64,000 nt of DNA from Microbispora oryzae. GTDB lineage: Bacteria; Actinomycetota; Actinomycetes; Streptosporangiales; Streptosporangiaceae. Position numbers and translations under genes: made by a program. Shown one piece after another: positions 7,653-16,476 of this stretch. The stretch lies in NCBI RefSeq assembly GCF_017896165.1, contig NZ_JAFCNB010000003.1, positions 186,001-250,000 on the forward strand. Reading direction: 5' to 3'. The notes beneath the pieces were generated by a model. The model searched no databases. It saw only the letters and a list, made by a program, of their open reading frames with translations, and was not told the origin of the DNA. Numbering within the stretch: position 1 is the stretch's first letter; each line of letters begins with the position of its first letter.

Positions 7653-8414
7653 ATGACGGCCGAGGGTGAGGCGGGCATCAGCGACACCGACGGGCACGGG
7701 CTGGACGACGCCACGGCCTTGACCCTGCTCAAGGAGGGCAGGTTAGACGTGGCCGGTCGCCTGGTCGAGGCGACGAACATGACTCTGTACTGCTCCGTCA
7801 CCAACGGGGAGCACGCCGCGGCGTGCGTGTACAAACCCGTGCGCGGCGAGCGCCCTCTGTGGGACTTCCCCGACGGGACGCTGGCGGCGCGGGAGGTGGC
7901 GGCCTACGAGGTGGCCGCGGCGACCGGGTGGCGGATCGTTCCGCCGACGGTCTACCGCGACGGCCCGTTCGGGCCGGGGATGGTCCAGTTGTGGATCGAC
8001 GCCGACCCGGAGACCGACCTGATGGCGCTGATGCGCAGCCGCAACCCGGTCCTGCGGCGGCTGGCGGTCTTCGACGCCGTCGTGAACAACGCCGACCGCA
8101 AGGGCGGCCACCTGCTGCCGCTGCCCGACGGGCACGTCTACGGCGTCGACCACGGCGTCTGCTTCTCCGTCGACGACAAGCTCCGCACCGTGCTGTGGCA
8201 GTGGCGCGGCAAGTCGCTGTCGCGTGAGGCGATGACCGTGCTCGTGCGGCTCGAACGCGAGATGGAGCGCGGGCGGCTCGGCCGGCGGCTGCGGGAGCTC
8301 CTCACGGCCGCCGAGGTGGAGGCCACCTGGGAGCGGGTCAAGCGGCTCATCTCCACGGGTGTGCACCCCCATCCCTCCGAGGACTGGCCCGCCATCCCCT
8401 GGCCGCCGATCTAG
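7653..8414 (+). CDS. SCO1664 family protein (kinase-like fold)
   Basis: The 253-residue protein belongs to the SCO1664 family, distantly related to phosphatidylinositol 3/4-kinases. FDAVVNNADRKGGHLL (about residues 137-152) holds an N-N-A-D-R-K-x-x-H pattern and VYGVDHGVCF (about 157-166) holds the D-x-G-like metal site of that fold. An upstream ACVYKP (about 54-59) could supply the nucleotide-binding Lys. Real kinase activity has not been shown to my knowledge. It lies in the conserved string phosphatase, DUF3090, SCO1664, mshC, probably on the same transcript as DUF3090 (48-base gap). Confidence 0.9.
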   Translation: MTAEGEAGISDTDGHGLDDATALTLLKEGRLDVAGRLVEATNMTLYCSVTNGEHAAACVYKPVRGERPLWDFPDGTLAAREVAAYEVAAATGWRIVPPTVYRDGPFGPGMVQLWIDADPETDLMALMRSRNPVLRRLAVFDAVVNNADRKGGHLLPLPDGHVYGVDHGVCFSVDDKLRTVLWQWRGKSLSREAMTVLVRLEREMERGRLGRRLRELLTAAEVEATWERVKRLISTGVHPHPSEDWPAIPWPPI

Positions 8415-8551
8415 CCCGGATCCTGCCCAGGTCCAGCCCAGGTCCAGCGCCCCCGGCGACCCGCCGTAATGGGAGCTCTTGTCCGCACTTGCGGTAATCG
8501 AGTGAATTGTGCACTCTGCAGGAGTCTCTACCGATACGGAGGGAACATCCT

Positions 8552-9298
8552 TTGTGTACCGTCGTTGTGAGCGTGGAGCCGGACTCCGAGGTGCCGGTGC
8601 TCCTTGCCGGGGTGCGCGACGAGTTCGTCACGCGGCCCTGGATGTCCCCGGGCCGGTACTGGCCCGGCCACCCCGAGATCCTCGGGGGACGGGACCTGGA
8701 GGCCGGCGGCACCTGGCTCGCCGCCCATCCCGCCGACAGGAGGGTGGCCGCGCTGCTCAACGGCCGCGGCCCCGCCGCCCCGCCCGAGACCCGGCGATCC
8801 CGCGGCGAGCTGCCGCTGCGCGCCGCGGCCGAGGGCGACCTGCCGCCCGTGGACCCCCGTGTCTACGACCCGTTCCACCTGCTGATCGCGGGCCTGGACG
8901 GCGTGCGGCTGTGGAGCTGGGACGGCGAGAGCCTGGCCGAGGAGAAGCTGCCCAGAGGCGTGCACGTGCTGGGCAACGACGGCTGGGAGCGGGGCGACGA
9001 CGACCCCCGCGCCGCCTGGTTCCGCCCCCTCTTCGCCGCGGCCCCGCGCCCCGTGTGGACCTCGGACTGCGACTCACCCGAGCGTTTCTGGGGAGAGTGG
9101 CTGACCTTGGCCTCCGGCGGGGGGCTCGCCGTGGACGACCCCCGGGCGCTGATCGTGAATCGCCGGCTCCCGGACCGCCGTGTCTACGCCAGCCTCAGTG
9201 TGACCCTCGTCGCCCTGTCGGCCGAAGGACTGCGCTACGACTTCTGCCCGCGCCCCGACGAGCCGTCGACCTGGCACAGAGTGGACACGACCGGCTGA
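8552..9298 (+). CDS. NRDE family protein (Ntn-hydrolase-like), TTG start
   Basis: The family is defined by an N-terminal Met-Cys-Thr and an N-R-D-E motif; human TANGO2 is a member. I place the start at TTG 8552 because it gives M-C-T-V-V-V-S, putting Cys at position 2 where the family's presumed N-terminal nucleophile sits. A GGAGG site also lies nine bases upstream (8538-8542). A longer reading from 8507 would bury this Cys. Residues 21-24 read V-R-D-E instead of N-R-D-E. Length is 248 residues. Function is unknown; heme or lipid handling has been proposed for relatives. It lies directly upstream of mshC, which has its own promoter. Confidence 0.85.
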   Translation: MCTVVVSVEPDSEVPVLLAGVRDEFVTRPWMSPGRYWPGHPEILGGRDLEAGGTWLAAHPADRRVAALLNGRGPAAPPETRRSRGELPLRAAAEGDLPPVDPRVYDPFHLLIAGLDGVRLWSWDGESLAEEKLPRGVHVLGNDGWERGDDDPRAAWFRPLFAAAPRPVWTSDCDSPERFWGEWLTLASGGGLAVDDPRALIVNRRLPDRRVYASLSVTLVALSAEGLRYDFCPRPDEPSTWHRVDTTG

Positions 9299-9320
9299 CC
9301 GCTCCCTCCGGCCGCGCGGA

Positions 9321-9333
9321 TAGGCTTCTCATC
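9321..9333 (+). promoter_or_regulatory. Leaderless promoter box of mshC
   Basis: TAGGCT (9321-9326) lies seven bases before the ATG at 9334 and no ribosome site is visible in between. This supports both the chosen start and a leaderless transcript. Confidence 0.45.
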
Positions 9334-10545
9334 ATGCGATCGTGGTCTGCTCCGAACGTCCCCAGGCTGCCCGGTCCGGGCCTCCCGCTGCGTCTCTACG
9401 ACACCGCCGCGCGCGAGGTCCGCGAGACCACCCCATCGGGGGAGGCGCGGATGTACGTCTGCGGGATCACCCCCTACGACGCCACCCACCTCGGGCACGC
9501 CAACACGTATCTGGCCTTCGACCTCGTCAACCGGGCCTGGCGGGACGCCGGCCACGATGTGCACTACACGCAGAACGCCACCGACGTGGACGACCCGCTG
9601 CTGGAGCGGGCCGCCGCGACCGGCACCGACTGGCAGGACCTCGCCCGGCGGGAGATCGACCTGTTCCGCTCGGACATGGAGGCGCTGCGGATCCTGCCGC
9701 CCCGGGAGTACGTCGGGGTCACCGAGGTCGTCGGCGAGATCGCGGACGTGATCTCCCGGCTGACCGAACGGGGCGCCACCTACCGGCTCGACGGGGACGT
9801 CTACTTCTCCGTCGCCTCCGCCCCGAAGTTCGGGGCCGTCTCCGGTTACTCCGAGGAGACGATGACGGAGCTGTTCGGCGAGCGGGGCGGCGACCCGGCC
9901 CGCCCGGGCAAACGCCACCCGCTCGACTGGCTGCTGTGGCGCGCCGAGCGGCCGGGCGAGCCGTCCTGGCCGTCGCCGTTCGGGCCGGGGCGGCCCGGCT
10001 GGCACGTCGAGTGCACCGCGATCGCCCTGCGCAACCTCGGCACGGGCTTCGACGTCAGCGGAGGGGGTTCGGACCTGATCTTCCCCCACCACGAGATGGG
10101 CGCCTGCGAGGGCCACGTGGCGACCGGCGAGTGGCCGTTCGCCCGGGCGTACGTCCACGCCGGCATGGTCGGCCTCGACGGGGCCAAGATGTCGAAGTCC
10201 AAGGGCAACCTCGTCTTCGTCTCGCGCCTGCGGCAGTCGGCCGACCCCATGGCCGTACGGCTGGCCCTGCTGGCGCACCACTACCGGACGGACTGGGAGT
10301 GGACCCCCGAGCAGCTCGACGAGGCGGCGGCGCGGCTCGCCCGCTGGCGTGCGGCGGTGGCGCGGCCGTCCGGCCCGGACGGCGCGGCGGTGCTCGCCGG
10401 CGTCCGGGAACGGATCGCCGACGACCTGGACGCTCCGGGGGCCCTCGCGATCGTGGACGCCTGGGCGGCGGCGGAGGGAGACGACACCGGCGCGCCCGCG
10501 CTGGTCCGCGACGTCGCCGACGCACTGCTCGGCGTCGCCCTCTAG
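9334..10545 (+). CDS. mshC: L-cysteine:1D-myo-inositol 2-amino-2-deoxy-alpha-D-glucopyranoside ligase
   Basis: The 403-residue enzyme joins cysteine to GlcN-Ins using ATP, the third step of mycothiol synthesis. It derives from class I cysteinyl-tRNA synthetase. YVCGITPYD (Cys43 is a zinc ligand), the HIGH-like HLGH at 52-55 and KMSKS at 285-289 are present. It lacks the anticodon-binding domain of CysS, and its length of just over 400 matches MshC rather than CysS (about 460-480). The N-terminus [14 protein letters not shown] is the usual MshC opening. It is the most diagnostic gene for actinobacteria in the window and ends the plus-strand group that starts with uppP. Confidence 0.96.
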   Translation: MRSWSAPNVPRLPGPGLPLRLYDTAAREVRETTPSGEARMYVCGITPYDATHLGHANTYLAFDLVNRAWRDAGHDVHYTQNATDVDDPLLERAAATGTDWQDLARREIDLFRSDMEALRILPPREYVGVTEVVGEIADVISRLTERGATYRLDGDVYFSVASAPKFGAVSGYSEETMTELFGERGGDPARPGKRHPLDWLLWRAERPGEPSWPSPFGPGRPGWHVECTAIALRNLGTGFDVSGGGSDLIFPHHEMGACEGHVATGEWPFARAYVHAGMVGLDGAKMSKSKGNLVFVSRLRQSADPMAVRLALLAHHYRTDWEWTPEQLDEAAARLARWRAAVARPSGPDGAAVLAGVRERIADDLDAPGALAIVDAWAAAEGDDTGAPALVRDVADALLGVAL

Positions 10546-10592
10546 CCGTCCACCGAGCCGCGCGCCGAGCCGCCCACCGGGTTCGCCTCTGA

Positions 10593-11756
10593 TCACTTCC
10601 CGGCGCGCCGCCGGTCCCGCGGGCCGGTCGCCGGCCCGTGCTCGAACGGCACGAGCGGCTCCCCGGGCGGCGGCCCGGGGGACCGCCGCCCCGGCCGGCC
10701 CAGCCGCATGGCGCGCGACGCGGGCTCCCGCGCGGGCGGGCTCACGTGCAGGCGCCGGGCGACGCTCGCCCGCAGCAGGGGCAGATACGCGTAGAGCCGG
10801 TCGCCCGGGCACGAGGTGGAGTTGAGGTCCCGGTGCCCGATGATCGCCTCGTACGGGTTCAGCCGGTAGGCGTGACACAGCCAGGTCAGCAGGTCGGTCA
10901 GCGAGGCGAGCTGGACCGAGGGCGGCAGTTCGGTCATGTACGTGCCCTCGGTCTCGATGCCCAGGGTGTGGCCGTTGTGGTTGGCCGCCTGGGCGCCCTG
11001 CACCAGCCTGCCCTCCGCCACGGCGGGCAGGGTGCGGTTGCGGCCCTCCATGATGTGCCCGCCCCGGCTGACCGTGAACTGCTCCCCGATGTCGTCCCAC
11101 CGGTTGTGGCCCATGTGATAGCGCTGGATCGCGCGGGAGAGGGCGAACGCCGCGTCCAGGCCGCGATCGGCGGTGTTCGGGGTGGCGGTGTGGTGCACCA
11201 CCAGCCGGTCCGGGGCCCGCTCGAGGACGTCCGCCTTGTGCTTGGGGGGATCGGCCCGCCACTCGCTGCGCGTGTAGACGCGGGGCCGCGACGGCGGCTT
11301 CGTGAACGCCCCGGCCCGGGCGTCGTCCACCAGCACCGGTGACATTGCCGGGGGCGGTGACAGAGCCGCGGGCGGCGGTATGGCCGGCGGACCGTACTCC
11401 GTGGCGCCGGCCGCGTCCTCCGGCCCGGCGAGCGCCTCCGGCAGGCCGTCCGTGACGTTCTCCGGCCGGGTTTCGGTCACGTTCCCGGACCCCGGCAGGG
11501 TCGCGGGGCTGTCCGCGGGGGTGTTCGCGGGGCCGTTCGCGAGACTGCTCCGCGAGCCGTTGCCGGGGCTGGTCGCGGGGCTGCCCGCGGACATGCCCGG
11601 TGAGGGGGGACCGGCGTCGGCCCCGGAGCCCGAGGAGAGGGCGGACAGACGGGTGGCGGCGGACGCCTCGCCGGCGGACAGGACTCCGGCGGCCAGGCCG
11701 CCGCCTGCCGACGCGATCGCGGCCGACAGGAATCCCCGGCGTGTGATGCCTGGCAA
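10593..11756 (-). CDS. Tat-exported N-acetylmuramoyl-L-alanine amidase (PGRP type)
   Basis: The zinc amidase should cleave the bond between N-acetylmuramic acid and the stem peptide outside the membrane. The N-terminus carries a Tat signal, TRRGFLSAAIASAGGGLA, ending near ASA. A long Ser/Pro/Ala-rich linker follows, and the PGRP/amidase_2 domain starts at YTRSEWRADPPKHKA. Zinc ligands are visible in LVVHHTATPN, IIGHRDLNST and SCPGDRLYAYL. The C-terminal 50 residues are basic and proline-rich. I chose TTG 11756, because a GGAGG lies five bases upstream (11762-11766) and it puts the twin arginine at residues 6-7. The ATG at 11795 adds 13 residues and lacks such a site. Total is 387 residues. 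Confidence 0.88.
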   Translation of the reverse strand: MPGITRRGFLSAAIASAGGGLAAGVLSAGEASAATRLSALSSGSGADAGPPSPGMSAGSPATSPGNGSRSSLANGPANTPADSPATLPGSGNVTETRPENVTDGLPEALAGPEDAAGATEYGPPAIPPPAALSPPPAMSPVLVDDARAGAFTKPPSRPRVYTRSEWRADPPKHKADVLERAPDRLVVHHTATPNTADRGLDAAFALSRAIQRYHMGHNRWDDIGEQFTVSRGGHIMEGRNRTLPAVAEGRLVQGAQAANHNGHTLGIETEGTYMTELPPSVQLASLTDLLTWLCHAYRLNPYEAIIGHRDLNSTSCPGDRLYAYLPLLRASVARRLHVSPPAREPASRAMRLGRPGRRSPGPPPGEPLVPFEHGPATGPRDRRRAGK

Positions 11757-11945
11757 TGCGTCCTCCCGAATGTGCGCGGGACCACGAGGGCCCACGTCCG
11801 GCGGGAGGTTGCATCGATATCCCCACGGTCCGGCGAGGATATTCCGGCCGACCGGAAACCGGTCACATGTGAACCGGTATGTCCGTGCCAGGGCCGCCCT
11901 ATGAATACGGCAGGCACGTCAGTGCTTGGAAATGAAGGGATATTT

Positions 11946-11973
11946 CCCCCCACCTCGGTGGCGAGGCGGGGGG
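11946..11973 (-). terminator. Strong hairpin terminator after the deformylase gene
   Basis: A 12-base stem with one mismatch and a four-base GTGG loop starts five bases past the deformylase stop codon. On the minus strand the stem ends in GGGGGG and is followed by AAATATCCC. It should separate def from the amidase gene downstream. Confidence 0.7.
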
Positions 11974-11978
11974 ATCGC

Positions 11979-12455
11979 TCACGGCAGGGCGGCCAGGAAG
12001 CGGCGCCGATCCTCGGCCGGAAGGTGGTCGATGAACAGCACGCCGTCGAGATGGTCGACCTCGTGCTGGAGCACCCTCGCCAGCATGCCGACGGCCCGCA
12101 GCGTGACCGGCTTGCCGTTCATGTCCCTGCCTCTGGCGGCCACGGCGAAGGATCGCTCTCTGGGCCACCAGACCCCGGGCGCGGAGAGGCAGGCCTCGTC
12201 GGCCAGGACCGTGCGTTCCGACAGTTCGAGCCGCGGATTGACGATGTGGCCGGACCGTCCCTCCACGCTGTAGGCGATCACTCTGAGCGGGACGCCGATC
12301 TGCGGCGCGGCCAGACCGGCCCGGCCGGGGCCGGCGCGCATGGTCGCCGTCAGCGACCGGACCAGATCGCGGAGGGATCGGTCGAACGAGGTGACGGGTT
12401 CGGCTACGCGCCGTAACGCCGGATCGGCGAACATGCGGATCTGAGGGACAGTCAT
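11979..12455 (-). CDS. def: Peptide deformylase, variant paralogue
   Basis: The 158-residue metalloenzyme removes the N-formyl group from new proteins. All three motifs are recognisable but two deviate. Motif 1 reads AGLAAPQIG (46-54), with Ala for the usual first Gly. Motif 2 reads EACLS (87-91), with Ala for Gly before the metal-binding Cys89. Motif 3 is a normal QHEVDH (130-135) with His131, Glu132 and His135. The metal ligands are intact, so activity is plausible. Because it lies alone and not beside fmt, it is probably a secondary paralogue. A GGGGA ribosome site precedes the ATG. Its promoter shares the 12456-12669 region with narK. Confidence 0.92.
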   Translation of the reverse strand: MTVPQIRMFADPALRRVAEPVTSFDRSLRDLVRSLTATMRAGPGRAGLAAPQIGVPLRVIAYSVEGRSGHIVNPRLELSERTVLADEACLSAPGVWWPRERSFAVAARGRDMNGKPVTLRAVGMLARVLQHEVDHLDGVLFIDHLPAEDRRRFLAALP

Positions 12456-12487
12456 TCACGCTCCCCACGGGCGACGATGACACCAAG

Positions 12488-12499
12488 GGGAAATTTCCC
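12488..12499. promoter_or_regulatory. Perfect 12-base palindrome GGGAAATTTCCC
   Basis: The palindrome lies 33 bases upstream of the deformylase ATG and 170 bases upstream of narK, in the divergent gap. The A/T core stands out in this GC-rich DNA. It is a candidate operator for either gene; I cannot name the regulator. Confidence 0.4.
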
Positions 12500-12595
12500 A
12501 CTCCGGGGATGGCCAACCTTTGTTAAATCCATGTTGCTTCCGTTATGCCTGTGGATTGCCTGTTTCGCGAGTGCGCGACATGTAACTGCTGCACG

Positions 12596-12620
12596 GTCAC
12601 CTACGGTCAAAGTGCGTAAC
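12596..12620 (+). promoter_or_regulatory. Direct GTnAn repeats upstream of narK (possible GlnR/NnaR region)
   Basis: GTCAC (12596), GTCAA (12606) and GTAAC (12616) repeat every ten bases, with another GTAAC at 12582-12586. GlnR boxes of actinobacteria are GTnAC-type half-sites spaced about 11 bases apart, so this is a plausible but imperfect nitrogen-control site 50 bases before the narK start. Confidence 0.35.
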
Positions 12621-12669
12621 GCGGTCCTCCTAGCTTCGGTACCGGCCCAAAGACCATGCGGGAGGAACG

Positions 12670-14031
12670 ATGACGGTGACGCAGGAGACGCCCACGGCCC
12701 ACCAGAAGGGTCGCTGGATAGGCGACTGGCGGCCGGACGACCCGGCCTTCTGGGCGGCGTCCGGGCGGCGGACCGCCCGTCGCAACCTCATCTTCTCGAT
12801 CTTCGCCGAGCACCTCGGCTTCACGATCTGGACGGTCTGGAGCATCGTCGCCGTCAAACTGGGGTCGTACCACTTCTCGACCGACCAGCTCTTCTGGATC
12901 GTCTCCCTGCCCAACCTGGTCGGCTCGACGCTGCGCATCCCCTACACGTTCGCGCCCGCGCGGTTCGGTGGGCGGAACTGGACGATCGTCAGCGCGACGC
13001 TGCTGCTCGTGCCCGCCGTCCTGCTCGCGGTCGCGGTGAACAACCCGGGCACGCCGTTCTGGGCGTTCCTCGTGATCGCCGCGACGGCCGGGCTGGGCGG
13101 CGGGAACTTCGCCTCCAGCATGGCCAACATCACGTACTTCTACCCGCAGAACAAGCAGGGCGCGGCCCTCGGCCTGAACGCGGCGGGCGGCAACGTCGGG
13201 GTCAGCTCGGTGCAGCTGGTGATGCCGCTGGTCATCGGCGGCTTCGGGCTGGCCGCCGCGGGGCTGTTCTGGGTGCCGTTCATCGTGGCCGCCGCGATCG
13301 GCGCCTTCCTCTGCATGGACAACCTCACCTCGGCGAAGGCGGAGCCGAAGGAGATGGCGCGGGCCGCCGGGCGCGCCCAGACGTGGATCATGTCGGTGCT
13401 CTACATCGGCACGTTCGGCTCGTTCATCGGCTACTCGACGGCCTTCCCGCTGCTGATCAAGTCGCAGTTCGCCGAGCACGCCTCGCTGGTCTCGCTGGCG
13501 TTCCTCGGCCCGCTGGTCGGCTCGCTGATCCGGCCCGCAGGCGGCTGGCTGTCGGACCGCCTCGGCGGGGCCTCGGTGACCTTCTGGAACTTCGCCGCGA
13601 TGATCGCCGCGGTGCTGCTGGTCTGGCAGGGCCTGTCCGCCCACTCGATCGGGCTGTTCTTCGCCGCCTACATGCTGCTGATCGCCACCTCGGGGATCGG
13701 CAACGGCTCGACGTACCGCATGATCCCCGCGATCTTCCGGGCGAGGGCGGTCGCGGGCCTTGAGCCGGGCACTCCCGAGCACGAGGAGGCGGTCCGGGTG
13801 GCCCGGCGCGACTCGGCCGCGGCCATCGGCTTCATCTCCGCCATCGGCGCCTTCGGCGGCTTCTTCATCAACCGCGGCTTCGGCAGCTCCATCGCCGCCA
13901 CCGGCGGCGCCGGCGCCGCGTTCGTCGCCTTCGCCGCCTTCTACGCCGTCTGCTTCGCGCTCACCTGGTTCTGCTACCTCCGGACGACCGGCGTGCGGGC
14001 GGCCACCAGCCTGGCCGCCGCCCGCGTCTGA
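12670..14031 (+). CDS. narK: Nitrate/nitrite transporter, NarK type
   Basis: The 453-residue major facilitator protein has about 12 membrane segments. It takes up nitrate and may export nitrite. The nitrate-signature regions are clear: GLGGGNFASSMANITYFYPQ (about residues 138-157) and the second one, TSGIGNGSTYRMIPAIF (about 342-360). The conserved Arg residues expected for substrate binding lie in TLRIPYTF (about 94-101) and in the region around NGSTYR. The ATG has a very good GGGAGGAACG site. A hairpin follows at 14126-14165, so narK is probably transcribed alone and feeds the reductase operon that begins at 14335. Confidence 0.94.
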   Translation: MTVTQETPTAHQKGRWIGDWRPDDPAFWAASGRRTARRNLIFSIFAEHLGFTIWTVWSIVAVKLGSYHFSTDQLFWIVSLPNLVGSTLRIPYTFAPARFGGRNWTIVSATLLLVPAVLLAVAVNNPGTPFWAFLVIAATAGLGGGNFASSMANITYFYPQNKQGAALGLNAAGGNVGVSSVQLVMPLVIGGFGLAAAGLFWVPFIVAAAIGAFLCMDNLTSAKAEPKEMARAAGRAQTWIMSVLYIGTFGSFIGYSTAFPLLIKSQFAEHASLVSLAFLGPLVGSLIRPAGGWLSDRLGGASVTFWNFAAMIAAVLLVWQGLSAHSIGLFFAAYMLLIATSGIGNGSTYRMIPAIFRARAVAGLEPGTPEHEEAVRVARRDSAAAIGFISAIGAFGGFFINRGFGSSIAATGGAGAAFVAFAAFYAVCFALTWFCYLRTTGVRAATSLAAARV

Positions 14032-14125
14032 GCGGGACGGCTGTCGCGGGTTCGCGGTGCCCCCGGTCGGACGGGAGCGGCCCTCGCGGTCCCGGCCCCG
14101 GTCGCACCGGGGCGTGCCGTCGCCG

Positions 14126-14165
14126 GCCCCCGGCTCCGGCGCCCACACGGGCGCGAGCCGGGGGC
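14126..14165 (+). terminator. Hairpin terminator after narK
   Basis: Outer 11-base arms GCCCCCGGCTC and GAGCCGGGGGC enclose a second 6-base stem (GCGCCC and GGGCGC) with an ACAC loop. A two-base bulge separates the stems. It starts 95 bases after the narK stop. Confidence 0.65.
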
Positions 14166-14292
14166 GTCTCGCGCGTCCGGGCCCGGGACGGCCACCGGAC
14201 GGCTCAGGGACGGCCACACACGGTTTTCCTCACCGGTCATCAGGCGAGACGACGAGGTCTCTCACATTCCGCGGATCGCGCGTGTTAGCGCG

Positions 14293-14319
14293 GTTGGCGC
14301 CTTGTAGCAAAGCGGTAAC
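14293..14319 (+). promoter_or_regulatory. Three 11-base-spaced GTnnN repeats, GlnR-box-like
   Basis: GTTGG (14293), GTAGC (14304) and GTAAC (14315) recur at exactly 11-base steps. This matches the spacing of the actinobacterial GlnR box (GTnAC, six bases, GAAAC). The site ends 15 bases before the nitrate reductase start. Binding by GlnR, and by NnaR encoded in the same operon, is inferred. Confidence 0.4.
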
Positions 14320-14334
14320 AGAAGGGACCCAGCG

Positions 14335-16476
14335 GTGAAACCGCCTCTGAGCACGATCGGAGCCATGCCGACCTCACTGTCCGATCCCGCTCCTGTGATT
14401 GCGCAGGTGCCCGCGGGCTCGGCCACGCACTGCCCGTACTGCGCGCTGCAGTGCGGCATGTACGTGACGGACGGCCAGATCACACCCCGGGAGGACATCC
14501 CGGCCAACGCCGGGGGGCTGTGTCAGAAGGGCTGGACGGCGGCGGAGTTGCTCTCCTCGCCCGAGCGCCTGACCACCCCCCTCCTGCACGGCAGACCGGC
14601 CGGCTGGGACGAGGCCCTCGGCTTCGTCGCCGACCGGATCGGGGCCGTGCGGGCCGAGCACGGCCCCGACGGAGTGGCCGTGTTCGGCGGCGGTGGGCTG
14701 ACCAACGAGAAGGCCTACCAGCTCGGCAAGTTCGCCCGGGTGGCGCTGCGGACCAGCCAGATCGACTACAACGGCAGGTTCTGCATGTCGTCGGCCGCGG
14801 CCGCGGCCAACCGGGCGTTCGGCATGGACCGCGGCCTGCCGTTCCCGATCACCGACATCGACCGCGCGGACGCGGTCCTGCTGGCCGGGGTCAACGTCGC
14901 GGAGACCATGCCGCCGTTCGTCCGCCACCTGTCCGAGATGCGGGCGGGCGGTGGGCGCCTGATCGTCGTCGACCCCCGGCTCACCCAGACGGCCAGGCGG
15001 GCCGACCTCCACCTCCAGGTCACCCCGGGCACCGACCTCGCCCTCGCGCTCGGGCTGCTGCACATCGCCGTCGCCGACGGGCACGCCGACCTCGGCTACC
15101 TGGAGTCCCGTACGACCGGCTTCGAGGCGGTGCGGACCTCGGTGTCGGCCTGGTGGCCCGAGCGCGTGGAACGGGTGACCGGCGTCCCGGTCGCGCTGAT
15201 GCGCGAGGCCGTGCGGATCCTCGGGGAGGCGTCCCGCGCCATGGTCCTCACGGGCCGCGGAGCCGAGCAGCACGCCAAGGGCACCGACACGGTCACCGCG
15301 TTCGTCAACCTGGCCCTCGCGCTCGGGCTGCCCGGCCGGGAGGGCTCCGGCTACGGCTGCGTCACCGGCCAGGGCAACGGACAGGGAGGCCGCGAGCACG
15401 GGCAGAAGGCCGACCAGCTCCCCGGCTACCGCAAGATCGACGACCCGGCGGCGCGGGAGCACGTCGCGGCCGTGTGGGGGGTGGACCCGGCCGACCTGCC
15501 CGGTCCCGGCAGGTCCGCCTACGAGCTGCTCGACTCGCTGGGCACGCCCGGCGGGCCGAAGGCGCTGCTGCTGTTCGGCTCGAACCCGCTGGTGTCGGCC
15601 CCGAGGGCGGGGCACGTCGCGGAGCGGCTGGCCGGGCTCGACCTGCTCGTCGTCTCCGACTTCGTGCTCTCGGAGACCGCGGCGATGGCGGACGTCGTGC
15701 TGCCCACCACCCAGTGGGCCGAGGAGGCCGGCACGATGACCAACCTGGAGGGCCGCGTCCTGCTCCGCCGCCGGGCCGCCGAGCCGCCCGAGGGAGTCCG
15801 CACCGACCTGGAGATCCTGCGGGGGCTCGCCGACCGGATGGGCTGCGGCGAGCGGTTCCCCACCGACCCGCGCACCGTCTTCGACGAGCTGCGCGCCGCC
15901 TCCGCCGGAGGCGTGGCCGACTACTCCGGCATCACCTACGAACGGATCGCCGCCGAGACCGGGGTGTTCTGGCCCTGCCCGGCGACCGGCGCCGGCGAGG
16001 AGCCGCACCCCGGCACCCCCCGGCCGTTCCTTGACCGCTTCCCCACGCCCGACGGCCGCGCCCGGATGATCGCGGTCGAGCACCGCCCGCCGGCTGAGGA
16101 CGTCGACGAGGAGTTCCCGGTCTACCTGACCTCCGGCCGGGTGCTCGCGCACTACCAGTCCGGGGCGCAGACCAGGCGGATCCGCCCGCTGACCCAGGCC
16201 GCGCCCGAGCTGTTCGTCGAGCTCCACCCGGAGCTGGCCGAGCGGCTCGGCGTCGCACCAGGCGACATGGTGCGGGTGCGCGGCCGGCGGGGCGCCGCCG
16301 AGGGCGTGGCCAGGGTGAACGACGCCATCCGGCCCGACACCGTGTTCATGCCGTTCCACTGGGAGGGCGTGAACCGGCTCACCAACCCGGCCCTCGACCC
16401 CGTGTCGCGGATGCCGGAGTTCAAGGTCTGCGCGGTGGCGGTCGAACGCCTCGCGGGTGAGGAGGGCGTGGCGTGA
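14335..16476 (+). CDS. Assimilatory nitrate reductase catalytic subunit (molybdopterin, Fe-S)
   Basis: The 713-residue molybdenum enzyme reduces nitrate to nitrite in the cytoplasm. Cys33, Cys36, Cys40 and Cys63 (HCPYCALQCG and GGLCQKGW) bind an N-terminal 4Fe-4S cluster. The molybdopterin oxidoreductase domain fills residues of about 70-520, and the cofactor-binding C-terminal domain (LTSGRVLAHYQSGAQTRR) about 590-710. There is no Tat signal, consistent with NarB/NasA-type assimilatory enzymes. I chose GTG 14335 with an AAGGGA site nine bases upstream; the ATG at 14365 has poorer spacing. Its stop overlaps the GTG of the next gene by four bases. Confidence 0.92.
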   Translation: MKPPLSTIGAMPTSLSDPAPVIAQVPAGSATHCPYCALQCGMYVTDGQITPREDIPANAGGLCQKGWTAAELLSSPERLTTPLLHGRPAGWDEALGFVADRIGAVRAEHGPDGVAVFGGGGLTNEKAYQLGKFARVALRTSQIDYNGRFCMSSAAAAANRAFGMDRGLPFPITDIDRADAVLLAGVNVAETMPPFVRHLSEMRAGGGRLIVVDPRLTQTARRADLHLQVTPGTDLALALGLLHIAVADGHADLGYLESRTTGFEAVRTSVSAWWPERVERVTGVPVALMREAVRILGEASRAMVLTGRGAEQHAKGTDTVTAFVNLALALGLPGREGSGYGCVTGQGNGQGGREHGQKADQLPGYRKIDDPAAREHVAAVWGVDPADLPGPGRSAYELLDSLGTPGGPKALLLFGSNPLVSAPRAGHVAERLAGLDLLVVSDFVLSETAAMADVVLPTTQWAEEAGTMTNLEGRVLLRRRAAEPPEGVRTDLEILRGLADRMGCGERFPTDPRTVFDELRAASAGGVADYSGITYERIAAETGVFWPCPATGAGEEPHPGTPRPFLDRFPTPDGRARMIAVEHRPPAEDVDEEFPVYLTSGRVLAHYQSGAQTRRIRPLTQAAPELFVELHPELAERLGVAPGDMVRVRGRRGAAEGVARVNDAIRPDTVFMPFHWEGVNRLTNPALDPVSRMPEFKVCAVAVERLAGEEGVA

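Larger units (their letters stand above)
14032..14334 (+). other. Intergenic region between narK and the nitrate reductase operon
   Basis: These 303 bases hold no convincing gene. The first half contains the narK terminator hairpin (14126-14165). The second half is less GC-rich and contains direct repeats resembling a GlnR box (14293-14319) just before the reductase start, so the operon promoter should lie at about 14220-14320. Confidence 0.6.

Noticed and set aside
10546-10592. Possible terminator between mshC and the amidase gene
   Set aside because: Only weak, short GC pairings are visible in the 47-base convergent gap; not enough to call.
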